A DNA stretch of 64,000 nt from Strix aluco (GCF_031877795.1 NC_133971.1:12998325-13062324); one strand, 5' to 3'. Counted from the first letter of the stretch, positions 1 through 31,600 are shown. Notes: a model not told the origin generated them from the sequence alone. Numbers and translations: made by a program.

Positions 1-19027
<19,027 letters not shown>

Positions 19028-19317
19028 AATTTAGAAAAACAGAAAGCTTTTTTTTTCCCCCTCCTTGGAGAGCTACCTGTGTGCTATAGAGTTAACTCCA
19101 CTCCAGAATCGCACCATAACAGGTATATTTATTTTATAGTACTTCCAAATTAACTATTGGATGTTCCACTTTTTCACAGGTGTTCTTTTCCAACAACCTG
19201 TACTTTCTTCTATATCTGCAGTCATTTTCTCAATTCAAAACAAGTATTTGTAAGATTCCTCAAGATATCAGTAAGACGTTAGACTGGATAGTTACTGAAC
19301 TTGCTCCATTTCTTTTC
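19028..19317 (-). other. ADAMTS6: ADAMTS6 5' untranslated leader in the start-codon exon
   Basis: On the minus strand a pyrimidine-rich tract runs into TTTTTCAG|GAAAAG, an acceptor that would open an exon at 19317 and carry 290 bases of leader before the ATG at 19027. A non-coding first exon would then lie in the CpG island further right. The acceptor is seen in the sequence; its use is inferred. Confidence 0.6.
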
Positions 19318-22180
19318 CTGAAAAACAAAAGAAAATGAGTCAAGGCAAATTCTTTCTACTAAAACAGATCTATACCGCAAAACACTAAGCCATCATAGTG
19401 AACTATGCAATGCAACATTTTGAAATAATATTCAGCCATTATCACTTTTATGGTCCAAGGTCACAATCTTACAAAAATCAGGAATTACCACTAACTGTGA
19501 AGAGCAGATCCATACAGCTTAAGACTCACATATCAACTTCATGTTAAACAGGCATAAGGATTCATAAAATTAAGGTTTCTTGTTGCTCAAATACTGTGTT
19601 CAGACTTGTTCCAGCTATAATCAATGCTACGCACTCATTGATTTCAGCAGTGAATAACTAGACCCAATACACTGGTAGACAAAGGGAGAACCTGGGAAAG
19701 AATCCAGAGTACAGTTATCTGATCTTTCCGCAGCATGTATTTTGTTATTACTTGGGCCTGGGTTCTGCTTATGCAGGCAGAATTCTCATTCACTTAAGCG
19801 GGAATGCTGCACATTCTAACACCAAAGAACAAATTTCAGTATCTGAAGCTATTCATCATACACATTCTAATTTTTCAAATATTTTTTGTCAAAAATGTTT
19901 TGTATATATCTTAACTACAATTTGATGTAGTAGAATATATTTTCACTTTCATTTTGCAGGTCACAGGACTGAGCAAATAACATGTTACTCGCCTTTTTTT
20001 TTTTCATTTAAAACACTATTGCGGTAATACTAAAAAGCAGCTCTAGCTGTGACCAGGGATTAAATGGAAGATCTGTGCAGTCAACTAACAGTCCAGTATC
20101 ATGGGATACCAAACCATGTGTTGTGTCAGCTGGTACTAATCAGTCCTTTTAAGCACCCTCAGCACACCTGTGCATAGAGCAAACTCTGCTGAGGCAGACA
20201 ATGGAGAAACAGAACACCTAAGAAGGGAAGACTCTTTAAAAACAAATTTCCAAAAGCATACAGTCACTTACACATGCACCAGATAAATTTCCCTTTCTAA
20301 AATTCTGGGAACTATTTACAACATTCATTCAGACAGGTAATACCACTGCAGCCAGTGGACTATTTCTAAAAGTTAAAGAGTACACCATCTCAAGAAAAAA
20401 CAACATCATGGAAGTCCAATTTATTAACACCACAATGAATATTAGGGAACTTCTTAGTCAATTTGAAATGCATCTAATTATTACCATGTAAATGAGGTTA
20501 ATCTGATCATTCCAATACCTACTTTTTAAGTATCATTCAAGACAGCACACAGGACTTGATCAGGTTTGTAGAGGCGATAAATGGTACTTTGCAAGCATAG
20601 CTTAGGCTTAGTATTTTTTTCTGGGGAAGTGTAAGGATTTAGTGATGCCATTCACATGCAGCAAGGCCGCAAAGTATATTAATTAAAACCTCTGGTCTGG
20701 CCTTCCATGTAAAACCTTTATTTTCCAGGTAATATTTAGTTACAGCTTTTAGACTTTTACAAGTTTTCAAGAGACATAATCAACCCCATGCTCTTCATCT
20801 ACATTAGTAAACTAAATAATGTGCCTTATTTCTCATCTGAGAAAGTCCAGTTTCAAATTCCTGTCACTGAATCATGCTTTACCCCTGTCTGCTTAATGAG
20901 CTGCTTTCTTCCTGCATGGATAGTTAAAATCTGATATAAGCACCTCCTGACAGTGTCTGATAAGCAGCTCAACCTATTCGGTTTACCTCACTCTGTACAA
21001 TCCAGTTTCCAGATGTCTAAACACTTCTGCAACTTTTTTCTGAACCCTTTCCAGTTTGTCAGCATCCCTTTTCATGCACAGACACCAGAACTGGACACCG
21101 CAGTCCAGTAACGGCTCATTACTGCCATATATAGCGGTAACGCTGCCTCACAGCTTTTACTTAGCCAAAAACCCGTAACGGGTAGCTCATGTTCAGCCTG
21201 TTAGGCTGATAATACATTATCCTAACATTAACATCTCCTGAAATTGTAGTACCTAAGGAGCTAGATAGCTCAGAATACTGGACATGAACTACAGTGCCCA
21301 TTATTTAGACACCAAGAGCCCACACAGTTGAGCGTTGGTCAACAGTGTCCAACAGTCACCCACACCTACTATCTTTCTTTGCAGGGGTCTCCCTCATTCC
21401 AAGCTTCACACAAGAAAAATCTCCTTTCATGTTAACTTCTGCTGGAAGTTCCTGCAGAATTTTTAACCTCCTTTCCAAAAGTATTATAGTCAGCTTGAGC
21501 ACTAATACAAGCAGACCATGCGTAGCTAGCTATATTAATGCTCTGAACTAAGGAGTAGTAATGGATATGAAGGATAGAGCACTTGGGTAACTCCAGATAC
21601 AGTACTTCCAGTATGAAGTTCAGTAGGAAGCATCCACTGTCTAGACACTTCTTTCTTTCTGTCTTCCTTAGTAGTGTATATTCATCATTCCACTTTTGAT
21701 TGTTGTCAAGACGACATCAGTAAGCTTACAATAAGCTAAGACATTTCTGCTGTCTTACAGCTGAACTACATGTTCACCCACAGGTAAGGGTGGCTCCATG
21801 TCCTAAACCACTACCTAAAACCACAGCTCCTGCCTAATCATAAAAACTGTCAAGTAGCAAAGTACAAGATGTTTTTCAAAATCTAGGATGCCGATGGCAA
21901 AGCAGAGGCACGGTACTGGCATTTCTGTGGAGGCACAGATGACAAGAGTGGCAGTCCTGTCACTGGTGACGCAAGCCTCCTACCCACTGAAAGTCAACGA
22001 GAAAAAAGGCCATAGACACATACTTTGGGGCAGAAAGTGGACTGTGGGGAGGTGACTAGCCAAGCTGCTCAGACCAGTCACCTAAGCAAAGGCGCCTTGG
22101 GCAACTAAAGCAACCCGTAAACTGCGGGTAGCTGAAGTGTTAGGCTAGGCTCGCTGCCAGGAGACCGCTCTCTCAAGAGC
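19318..22180 (-). other. ADAMTS6 5' intron sequence
   Basis: This is non-coding sequence between the leader exon and the CpG island. Apart from an old CR1 fragment at about 20985-21205 I see nothing definite in it. Confidence 0.55.
20985..21205 (-). mobile_element. ancient CR1 LINE fragment
   Basis: Read on the minus strand, the phrases GTGTCCAGTTCTGGTGTC and AAACTGGAAAGGGTTCAG in this order match the conserved C-terminal coding/3' part of old CR1-type LINEs. It is strongly diverged and lacks an intact frame. The boundaries are approximate. Confidence 0.65.
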
Positions 22181-22921
22181 ATCACCACACGTGCCGCCTC
22201 CCGCGGGGACCGCCACGTCCCCCGCCGCTCCCGCGGTCTCCGCAGCAGGGCCGTCCAGCACAGAACCGCCAAGCTCTGCCGGCGAGGTCTCCCGGTAGCA
22301 GCCGAGCTGACGAAACCGACACGGCAGCGCCGGGTCGCGCAGACCAGCGGGGGTTACGCCGCGGGGCTGAACGGAGGGGTCGGGGGAAGCGAGAAAAGCG
22401 CCGAGCTCGGCGGCGGGCGGGAAAGATGGGGGTCACCGCGCCCTCCCCTGAGGGCTCAGCCCCGCGCCGCGTAGGGGGGTAGCGGGGGGCGCATGGGCCC
22501 CCCCCCGCCGCCTTCCCGCCCCCTCCCCGCCCGGGAGGGCGGCAGGCGCGCCGCGGTGAGGCGCGGCCGGGGGCAGCCGTCGGCGGCGGCAGTACGAGTG
22601 GTTGCCAAGGAAATGGGGAGGGCGGGCATCAATCACAGAAATTCAATTACAGGTATCGGGGCCGGCCGTGAAAAGCGTTGCAGGGCTTCAAAAGCTGGGG
22701 ATTAGCCGTGCCCCTGGGAGCTCCCCAGGCGAAAACGCGACTCGCAGAACGCGCTGGGAAGGGCTCCGTGAAAAGAAACGGGGGCCGGGGGTTGACGGGG
22801 AGGGGGACACGTACAAAGGGAAAGGACTGATCCTTCCTCCCCGAGAATTAACCAGAAACCGAGGCGTGGGGAACAGAATGGGGAACATGTTGCTGATGTA
22901 CGGCGGGGCCGGCCGCCCCCT

Positions 22922-22989
22922 GGGGGGGGGGGGGGGGGGGGGGGGGGGTGTCTGCCGCCCTTTGAACAGCACACCCCCCCCCCCCCCCC
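22922..22989. repeat. G27 tract followed by C16 tract
   Basis: An uninterrupted run of 27 G (22922-22948) is followed 25 bases later by 16 C (22974-22989). The two can pair as a hairpin; the G run can also form a quadruplex and the C run an i-motif. Lengths of such runs are often unreliable in assemblies. Confidence 0.9.
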
Positions 22990-23069
22990 GCCCCACGGCT
23001 CCCCGCTGTCCCTGCCGAAGGGTCAGCTGTCACTGCATGCGCGGGGGGGCGGGGGGGATGCAAAAAAGC

Positions 23070-23165
23070 AAAGACACACACACCCCCAGCAGACTAGAAA
23101 AATACATGGCTACACACACAGCCCAACACGTATACACATGCACATTATATACACACGTCTGCACG
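23070..23165 (+). repeat. CA-rich imperfect microsatellite
   Basis: Repeated ACACAC blocks with interruptions (around 23074-23082, 23112-23120 and 23150-23156) make a CA-rich stretch in the CpG island. Confidence 0.6.
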
Positions 23166-23450
23166 CACAAATGTTAAAAGAAAAACGGTATTGAAGCAAG
23201 TTGGAAGTCACCAGATACACATCCCTCAAAATTCAGAAGGAAAAAGAAAAAAATAAAAGCCCTCCTCCCTAGAGAGGCTGAAGGGAAGAGTCTGGTTGCT
23301 GTGGTGGAGTTGATCCTAAAGTTAACTTTCAGCAGCCCATTTCCAGACAGCAGCGCTGAATCTATTTGGATAAAACGCGTGTGACCCAGACACTTGGCGT
23401 TTGGCCCAAACGCGTTGCACCGGCAGCCCAAATAAAAACAAGAGTCTGAC

Positions 23451-23486
23451 TCTCTCTCTCTCTCTCTCTCCTCTCTCTTCTCTCTT
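23451..23486 (+). repeat. CT microsatellite
   Basis: This is a (TC)n run with two short interruptions, reading as GA repeats on the minus, ADAMTS6-sense strand. If exon 1 extends to the donor at 23558, the repeat lies just inside the following intron. Confidence 0.9.
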
Positions 23487-23551
23487 GTACAACAATGAAA
23501 GAAAATAGCGAAGACAAAATCCGCACACGCATCGCCAGGGAGCAAGAGTCC

Positions 23552-23564
23552 ACTTACCTCCTCC
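23552..23564 (-). promoter_or_regulatory. candidate splice donor of ADAMTS6 non-coding exon 1
   Basis: The minus strand reads GGGAGGAG|GTAAGTGG, close to the ideal vertebrate donor, with the last exonic base at 23558. It could end the non-coding first exon and splice to the acceptor at 19317. A weaker alternative, AAACG|GTAAGG, ends at 24222. Confidence 0.4.
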
Positions 23565-24467
23565 CACCAAACAAAGTCCCTTTGAACCCCAGGCCGCTGC
23601 GGAGACAGGCACACACACACCGATAAACACGGCTCCGCGGGGTTAAGAGTCTGGCAAATCCAAAGCGGCTCGAAGTAAATCAAAACCACACGCTTCCATC
23701 TTCCTGATGAGCCCGGCGAGAGCCCGACATCCCCGCCAGCATCGGGCTGCGGGACGGCGGCCGCGCCGACCCCCCGAGCCCTGGCACAAAATATGCACTT
23801 GTCTGACCGCGGCGGCGGGCGACGCCGGACACGGCACGACCAAACGCGGGGCTTCCTCAACTTACTGCAATCCGAATAGCCGTGGGTTGTCGCTGGGGTT
23901 TGGGGGCTGCTTTGGTTTTCATCTGTTGTTTATTATTCTTTTTTCCTCCCTCTACCAACGATTTAGTATTGAAAGTATGAAAAGTCTAAAAAAAAAATTG
24001 CACTATTCGAGACCGTACTTCATAAATCACTACTCTTTTCTGTTGAAAATCCTCGCACCCCCTTCCCCCATCCTCAAAGGTTTCTCTCTGAAATTACTCC
24101 AAATCCACCTCGCCTAATGCAATATAAACTTCACCCCGCTCCCCAAAGCCCTGCACGCACCATTATACGGGACACAAAAAAAGCAAAAAAGTTTCATTGA
24201 ATAGCGTGAAATCTTCCTTACCGTTTTCATCTTCAATTTCTGATATAAAGTAAGTTTCAAACAATAGAGATTGCACAGGACGCTTCCCGTATTCCTCTCT
24301 GCTTTTCCCCTCTGTGCAAGCAACCATCAGGGTTATATTCTCCAACAGAGTGAAATTCTCTAGCTTTCCTAAAAGGGGTTTTTAGAAAACGGGCTGTCTT
24401 GGCAGGAGGAAGGATGCCATCAATTCCCCCAACCTATCACCCTGCACATTTTGTCTTTCCAACAAAA

Positions 24468-24483
24468 GGGGGGGGGGGGGGGG
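24468..24483 (+). repeat. G16 tract
   Basis: A run of 16 G sits in the CpG island. It appears as poly-C on the ADAMTS6-sense strand. Confidence 0.9.
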
Positions 24484-24580
24484 AAGGAAGGAAAAACAGG
24501 CTTATATTGGGGTGGGGGCGGGTGCCCTCCTCTCGAGCAGCCTCCTCTGTGCAAAATACCATGTGAATATCATCTGAGTT

Positions 24581-24650
24581 GGGGGGGGGGGGGGGGGGTA
24601 GGGAGCGAGAGAGAGAGGGGGGAGAGAGAGGGGGGAGAGGGAAGGCAGGC
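24581..24650 (+). repeat. G18 tract followed by GA-rich stretch
   Basis: Eighteen G (24581-24598) are followed by a purine-rich GAGAGAG/GGGG stretch to about 24650. Such polypurine DNA can form quadruplex or triplex structures and lies about 140 bp from the CRE. Confidence 0.85.
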
Positions 24651-24783
24651 AGAGCAGGAAGGACTCAGCAAAGTTTGCTTGAAGTAGCCCCAGACCTCCT
24701 CTCGCTGCCGGCCCCCGGCCAAGCCGAGCGCGGCGGCAGCGGGAGCCTTGGCAGCCTCGCCCGGGGGACGGCGCGGAGCCCGC

Positions 24784-24848
24784 TGACGTCAGCCTGCAGA
24801 TGTGCCCCGGGCCGGCGGCGCGGCCGCGCATGCGCACCGCGTCACGTG
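24784..24848. promoter_or_regulatory. CRE, NRF1 and E-box cluster
   Basis: Within 65 bp there are a full palindromic CRE (TGACGTCA, 24784-24791), a palindromic NRF1 site (GCGCATGCGC, 24826-24835) and a USF/MYC E-box (CACGTG, 24843-24848). Such clusters are typical of CpG-island core promoters, so this is the best candidate for the transcription start zone. The matches to consensus are exact; function is inferred. Confidence 0.6.
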
Positions 24849-24975
24849 GCGGCGGGGGGGGGCAGGGGCACAGTCGGGGGAACGAGCAACGGCGGGGGCG
24901 GGGAGACCGCGCGCCCCTCGCGGCGGAGGGGGCGGGGGGAAGGGGGGGACGTCCCCGGCGCGACCCCCGCCCAGT

Positions 24976-25000
24976 GCCGCGCCGCGCCGCGCCGCGCCGC
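24976..25000 (+). repeat. (GCCGC)5 tandem repeat
   Basis: Five exact copies of the pentamer GCCGC lie in the CpG island. Confidence 0.9.
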
Positions 25001-25353
25001 GGGGCGGGGCGGTGCTGGCGGCGGTGCCGGCGGGGAGCCCAGCCGGGAGCCCAACCGGGCCGCAGGGAGACGCCGGCGCGGCCGTGCCACCGCTGCCCCA
25101 GCCCCGGTGTGCCGGCGCGCGCAGGGAGGCTGCCGGCGGGCGGGGGGCCGGGCGCGGGCGGCCCCCTCCCTTCCCCTCCTCCCCTTCCCTTCCTCCCCTG
25201 CCCCGCCCCGCCGGTGGCCCGGCCCGCGCCCCATAACGGGCCTTACGAAAAGCAAACACTCAAGTAACAGCGTTTCCCGCTGAGGGGGGGCGGCGTCCGG
25301 AGCCCGCGCAGCCTACGTCAGCTGGGCGACCACCGCGGCGCGTCGGGCCCGCC

Positions 25354-25386
25354 CTGCCCCGCTGCCCCGCTGCCCCGCTGCCCCGC
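25354..25386 (+). repeat. CTGCCCCG tandem repeat
   Basis: About four copies of a seven-base CTGCCCC-type unit lie near the right edge of the CpG island. Confidence 0.75.
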
Positions 25387-25619
25387 AGCCCCGCGCTTTC
25401 ACTTTCTTTTGCGGTGGGGAACCGGGTGGCGCTGGGCGGGGGTCGGGGGCAGCGGGGCCACCCGGAGGCGGTGGCCGCGTCGCGGCATAGCCAGCCCCAT
25501 CTGGAAGCGGGAGGACGGTGGAGAGGGCAGAGGGCAGCTGGCGGCCCGCGGGGGGGAGGATGGCATCTGAGACTTCATCTCCTAGCGGCCAATTTCCGAC
25601 AGCCAAAAAAAGGGGAAAA

Positions 25620-28600
25620 AAAGAAAGTCCATCCTGAACCTAGGTTTAAGATGTCAAGCTTCGGCTATTTCCCAAACGGAGCGGCTCCGCGTTTTCTTCA
25701 CGAGAGGGAGGTATTAGGTGTAGTTTTTCTGGTGACCCTGTTACGGTTGGTTGGCCTGTGAGATGATTCGCAGGGAAAGGTCCAAGGGCATCGCCAGGGC
25801 ATCGCCACTCCAGGGCTTCTCCGAGGATGGAAGGGACAGGCTCAGCCTGCAGTCAGCAGCCTCCGCATTGCCCCTCGTCTTCACGAAGGGCTGGCTGCGT
25901 GCCCTGTGAGATGGAGGACTCCGACCTGCGGCTGGTCTGCACCCTCTCCAATAAACGCTGCACTCTGAATATGGAGCACTGCTACGGTGGAATTAGATTC
26001 CACATGTAAGTATGTGAAATTGTCTTTAACAGTAGCTCCAGCAAAATAATAACCACCCCCTGAGAAGGGAGGCGCATTTGTCGTCTGGAACTTCGCACGA
26101 AATACAACAAACACGTATCGGTGAGATCCTTTCACGGTCGCGGCGCCCGTCAGCGCTGCAGTGGTCCGGGGGTAGCGGCGCGTGTCAGCGGGAGCCAGCG
26201 CTCCGCCGAACGGGCGGTCCCGGAACAGCGCTGGGTCCCGGCCGGGCGCTGCGGGCCCGCTCCCGCCGCCAGCTGCTCGTGCCGAGGGCGCCATCCCGCG
26301 TCGGCGCGCGGGGGGAGCGCGCGGGGCTGCGCCCTGCCCGGCCCTGCCCTGCGGGGAGCGCCCGCCGCCCGCCCTTCCTCCACCACCTCCTCCTCCTCCT
26401 CCTCTTGCAGCGTTGGTGGCAGTGCCGGGGTATGCCTGCTTCATTAAAACAGGCACTTCTACTGATGAGGCGAGTACTTTTCGTTAAAATGCCAAAGTTC
26501 GTGCTTCTGCAGCCCGTTGGTGTGTAAGGTCATCGCACGGATAAACCGCGCTCACCCAGGAAGCTGCGGCTGATGCAGCCAGATGGCCCCTTAGCCGCAT
26601 CGCCTGTCTCCAGGGACAGGCATTGTGACAGGTTCTGCTCAACCTCTTCTGCAAACTCAGGGTTATGTATGAAAAACTGGGGGAGTCTATCCTTTTGAAA
26701 GGTCAGATTGTGAAGAGAGAGCTTTTTCCCCATTCTGCACCACGACCAAAAATAACCTCCTGAACAGACGTACACATATTCCAGACAATTGCCTCGTGCT
26801 TGTGGTATCCTCATAGGATCTGGGAGACCTGCCTTCAAATCAGACCATGCCTGAATCCGAGTCAAGAATGCTTATGCTGCAGTCTAATGGCTAGGCTGAG
26901 GACTATGGTGCTGTGGAAGACTGGCCTCTCCGTGGCTGGAGCTGCTCCACTGTGAATAACTGATTAAATACTCATCAAGGTAAAAAGAAAGACAGCTTAC
27001 CACTGTCTCAGTAGGGCCCCCACATGGGTTCAACTCCCTGCTCTAGAGCAAAGCAGAGCAAAGGTACATTCTGCAAAACCCAACTGCTTACTTAGACCAA
27101 CCCTCTCATTTATTCCCTCTCACACAACTACATTTTCTTGCCTCCACGTGCTGCTGCAGCTGAGAAAATGTTTCCAGTACCAATTTTGTCAAAACTGGTA
27201 TATTACCAGGAAAAGCTTTGGCACCAGGTAAAAAATTCCTGACCATCTGTGATCAGAATTTCTGACAGAATTCCCAGTACAGTTTGATTTACCTGGTTTG
27301 CTTTACTGCATAAAATAATTTTTCAGACTGAACTTTATTCAGATAAAAATAGTGAGCTTATTTAATGACTTTTATTTTTGTTTCATCAGCCCAAATAATA
27401 CCTATATAGATTTTTTATGATCTGCAACTCTTTAGAAAAGAAACTTGCATGGAAAGTAGTATGCAGATCCTTACTGTAAATTTGTCTTTGCTGAAAATAG
27501 AAGTCTTTGTGGCAGGGATAGGAATTCTACTGTGGATTACAATAACATGTATAAGCCATTTGGGTAACTGTGTCTCAGAAGCTCTGGACAGGATTACACA
27601 TTTATTGAGCACAGAGCATATTATCCCATGTCTTAACCAGTTTGTTAGTCTTTGCTGACCATGGAAGTAGTTAGCTAAAGCACTCTTTAGGTCTTTGAAT
27701 CCTTTAGTATGTCAGTCAACAACTGATAAGATTGGCAAGCACACTTTTGTTTAAATAAATATTTATATTGTACCTCAATTTAACATTGCTAGATATATAT
27801 GGAGGTATTTGGGGTTGATTCCAGGAGTCTTGCTTTTAACTGAAATAAATATAGAAGTGAAAGCTACAAGTCTTTGGTGAGCAGGGCATTTCTGTAAAAT
27901 GAGATTCTAGTTACCTCTACATTTGGGTGGACATGCTTCAAAGGATGTGCTTTCTCCCAGGATATATTTTTACCTTGTCAGTAATAACCTATTGTATTTA
28001 GAAATATTCCAGCAGTGTTTGGTGAGAGAATAATCCTCGTTAAAAATTAAATATAAAATGAAGTTATAAATTACATAAATACACTTGCTAAAATACTTTG
28101 GTTGACAATATAGTTGAAAAAAATAACACATCATAACCTTGTGTTTATATGTGCTATAGGTTCTGTGCTTTATCTGTGCTTATACAGAGAAAAGCCTTTG
28201 ATGTGCAAAATGGTCTCATTTTTAGTCCCCTGAACTAAAAGATTCTAGGGGTGCTTGAAGGTAATGGTGCTGTTGAGATCCAGTATCTTTCACTGATTTT
28301 CCTTGTAAATACCCTGAGTTCAAATTGCTTACAAATCCCATGTCCCCTTGCAGGAAGAGATCTAAAAACATCTCTAGAAATTACCCAGGACCATGTGTTC
28401 AGCCCAATACCAACCATTTGCCATCAGAAGTAGAAGCTATTGTGTCTGGCACATTGTATTTCAGAGAGAAAATTCATATCAAAGTGTACTTTCAATTGGA
28501 AAATGCACTCCTTTTGAGTTGAGCTGTTCTTGATGGCCCTCTAAAACAAAATTCACAGTGATGCATTTAGCTTAAAGTATGGCTTGGAGGCTACTTCTGC

Positions 28601-31600
28601 CCAGGAATGTGGATGTTGTCAAGACTGACTTAATTTAAATACGAAGAGCCTTACCAAAGGCAGGATGGTAGACCATCCTTTTCTAGGATGCTCCCTGCCA
28701 GCAGCTCTGTGTGTTATGCTGATGCGGGGCTTATCATCAGTCAAGCCTCCTTGTTTCTGCAAGACCCTGTGAACCTGACCAACCCGATCATTTTAGTATA
28801 AGATTTGGAAATAAAACTGGAGAACTTCCTGTAAGCGTGGCACCCTCCAGGTGCCAGGCAGGAAAATGGCCAGGACACCACATGTCCTGGCCATTTTCCT
28901 GCCTGGTGGAACACAGATGAGGCAGGGCAAGGAGAAGATCAGAGAATATGAATGTGGTGAGAGTAATGCTCAAAGCTTGCTCAAAACGTGGGAGGGATGG
29001 ACAGTAGGACGGGTAAGATTAAATCTCTCTCTAGTAAACCTCCGATGACAAATCTTAGACTACTCAGGCTGAGTAGGGAATCCCTATAGCAGAATGGATG
29101 TTGGCCTCAAGTTTTGCAGGCAAATAAGATGGACTGATCCTATTCTCATTAAGATTAAAGTAGAAAGTATAGGAAAAAAAAAAAAACAGTTTCACACAAG
29201 AACAGGAATAGTAGTAAGCAGAAAGGAAGAGGTAACTCAGATGAGAGAGTTGTTTTATTTTGAAGGCAGAGTGTTTTTTCCTGCTTTGTCAGTTTCCAGC
29301 TTTCCAAGTCAAGATATAGATACCAGAAAGTTTAGGTCAGTAGGCATAACAGTTTATTTAAAGGGAGCGTTTTTTCCGGCTATATGTATCATAGTTTTTC
29401 AGTGTATTCTTGTTTTGTTATTTTCCAATTCCAGAGAAAGTTGATCATAAGATCTGAACAATCTGTAAGACTTACGGAGAACAAAGCTGAGACAAATTGT
29501 ACAATATGTGGAAAATGTGTATGGAAAATCGGTATGGAAAAATTTGGCAAGTGGTATTCCTCAAAGGTTAGTGTACACGGAAACATATAAAAGCTATGCA
29601 GAAAATCTTAGCAAATACATAAGAATTCAGTTATTTTGATTTTAGAATGAAAAATTTGGAATTAACTCACAAAAAGACTTGGCTGTTACCATGCAGAGCA
29701 CTGCAGCATTTTGAAGTCTGGCACTCAGCTCTAGGAATGACACTCCCATTGCAGAATTAAGTCTCAGGTGCCTGAGTGACTTGTTCAGTTTCTGAATTGA
29801 AGGAGAGTTACAGTAGTCATACTGATGAGTGTCACAGACTGCTCGTTTAGCATCTGCCGAACTATGTGGTGATTTCCCTTTTCTTGGTATGTTTTATATA
29901 AAAGCATGAATACACACACTAATGTCAGAGATTGTAAAATTGGATCATGAAATGAGCACAGATTTATTTTGAATGGAAAGAATTGGACTCTCCATATTCC
30001 TGGACTCTATAGCTGGAAAAGATTTATTAAAGACTCTAGAGCATACGGTGCGCACTGCTTTGGACACAGATTACAACTTCATCTAGTTTAGATGGTTTTC
30101 TGGCATTCTTTCTACCACAGTGTCTCACAACAGTTTATAAATGGAACTATCTTTAATAAAAGCTGTTAAACCAATGGTTTGAAGAAGAATTTAAAAAAAA
30201 AAAATGTTCATCTCTCCCCTTGTAACTTTTGGGTATCCCTCCAAAATGCAAAGGAGAGTGTCCACTACGCTGTTGGATTCCATACTGAGGCAGCTCCAGA
30301 TCATACATATATTGCATTTAATCGCTCTGCTGTGAGAGCAGTGATCTCCCATGAAAGAACAGTAATAAAAAGTCCATAAAAAGAACAGTACTTTTCCCCT
30401 AGTAATGACCGCAGCTATTTGTCAAATGAACCTCTCAAAGCCCTCTGTCACTTATACAAAGCCTGGGAGCAGGAGCAAATACCACAATGGTAGAAATTTA
30501 TGTAACCTTTTCATAGGACTTAGTCCTATGAATCTTCTGTTATTGCATTAAAAATTCATCACATACATTGTCTTACATATATTTTTGTTTATTATTTGTT
30601 AAAAGGGTACTCTTATAGGCTAAAGATAAAACTAAAATCAAGGACATTTAATAAAAGCTCAAAGGTCATAACATGAGCATTAAGAATGTCTTTTTCACAT
30701 TTTGCTGAAAACTCAGCTGTGCATTAAAATCACAAACAACTTTTTGTTTCTAAGGAGTCAGAAGATAACATTTCTTGGTTACAGGCCTATATTCTGGGCA
30801 CAATCTGTGAACTGAAATATGAACTGGGTTTAGCATGCTTCTGTTCCTGCTATAGCCGTTAAGTGATCATTTGCATCAATATGCAATTTATACTGGAAAT
30901 GGATAAGTCAATTTTTCTCAAAAACTTTCAGGATGCTTAATATTATGGTTCAACAGACTTGTACAGTATATGCTATCAGTTTTGCATTCTAACATGAAAT
31001 AACTAAACCATCCAATGATATGATGATGATGGTGTGTGGCTGTTCACAGATGTTTGAGGACAAAGGAGGAGGGAAAAGCAACTTGTTCCTGTGTTTGTAA
31101 TCACACAAGCCAAGATCAAAAGAGGCCTCATCCTCCATGTGGTCATCACTGGAACCTGATACAGATTCAAGCTGATTCTAGCAGCAACCTTCTGAGCTCC
31201 TGAAAGACTAACTTCTAACTTCAGTTTTTCTTTTTTTTGTTGTTTTTTATATAGAAAAAAAACACTCTCTGTATTCCCACCATGCCTGAAACTCAATTAG
31301 TGCTAATGACATCTGTGTATTATTTTTGTAAACTTTTTAATTAGTAGTATATCAAGAGATTTGTCAGCCAAAATGAAAGTACTCAAAGCAAATGGAGTAT
31401 CAGCTAAAGAAATCTACAGGCTTGCAGAAAATGCTGGATATTTATTTTGAGCTCATTGATCCACAATTGCAGCCATCTGTAAATCTACACAATTTCATCC
31501 ACAGATTAGGTATCTGGCAATAAATAGAATAAGCTCTATATAAATTTTTACGTGAACAGTTTACTGCATAGATTTAATTATAAACATAACACAACTCTTC

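Larger units (their letters stand above)
22180..25610. promoter_or_regulatory. CpG island, probable ADAMTS6 promoter region
   Basis: GC content and CpG density jump here and fall again after about 25.6 kb, in contrast to the AT-rich flanks. The island lies upstream of the ADAMTS6 leader exon on the minus strand. It carries G27, C16, G16 and G18 runs, (GCCGC)5 and GA/CT simple repeats. Many long ORFs run through it on both strands, but they are the usual by-product of GC-rich sequence and show no protein family. The island may drive transcription both ways. Confidence 0.85.

Noticed and set aside
23174-23860. 228-codon minus-strand ORF across the CpG island
   Set aside because: It runs through the CT repeat, the splice-donor candidate and simple sequence, with no recognisable protein family. 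It is probably non-coding leader or intron.
24579-25283. Long overlapping ORFs on both strands of the CpG island (for example 234 codons at 24579-25283, 156 codons at 24789-25259 minus)
   Set aside because: They consist of Gly/Arg/Ala/Pro-rich low-complexity text produced by GC-rich DNA, overlap each other in several frames and show no domain.
26530-26865. 111-codon minus-strand ORF downstream of the CpG island
   Set aside because: I see no domain, repeat match or splice context that would support a protein. It is left as intergenic.
31003-31296. 97-codon minus-strand ORF in the intergenic region
   Set aside because: It has no recognisable motif and includes homopolymer-coded lysines; probably chance.
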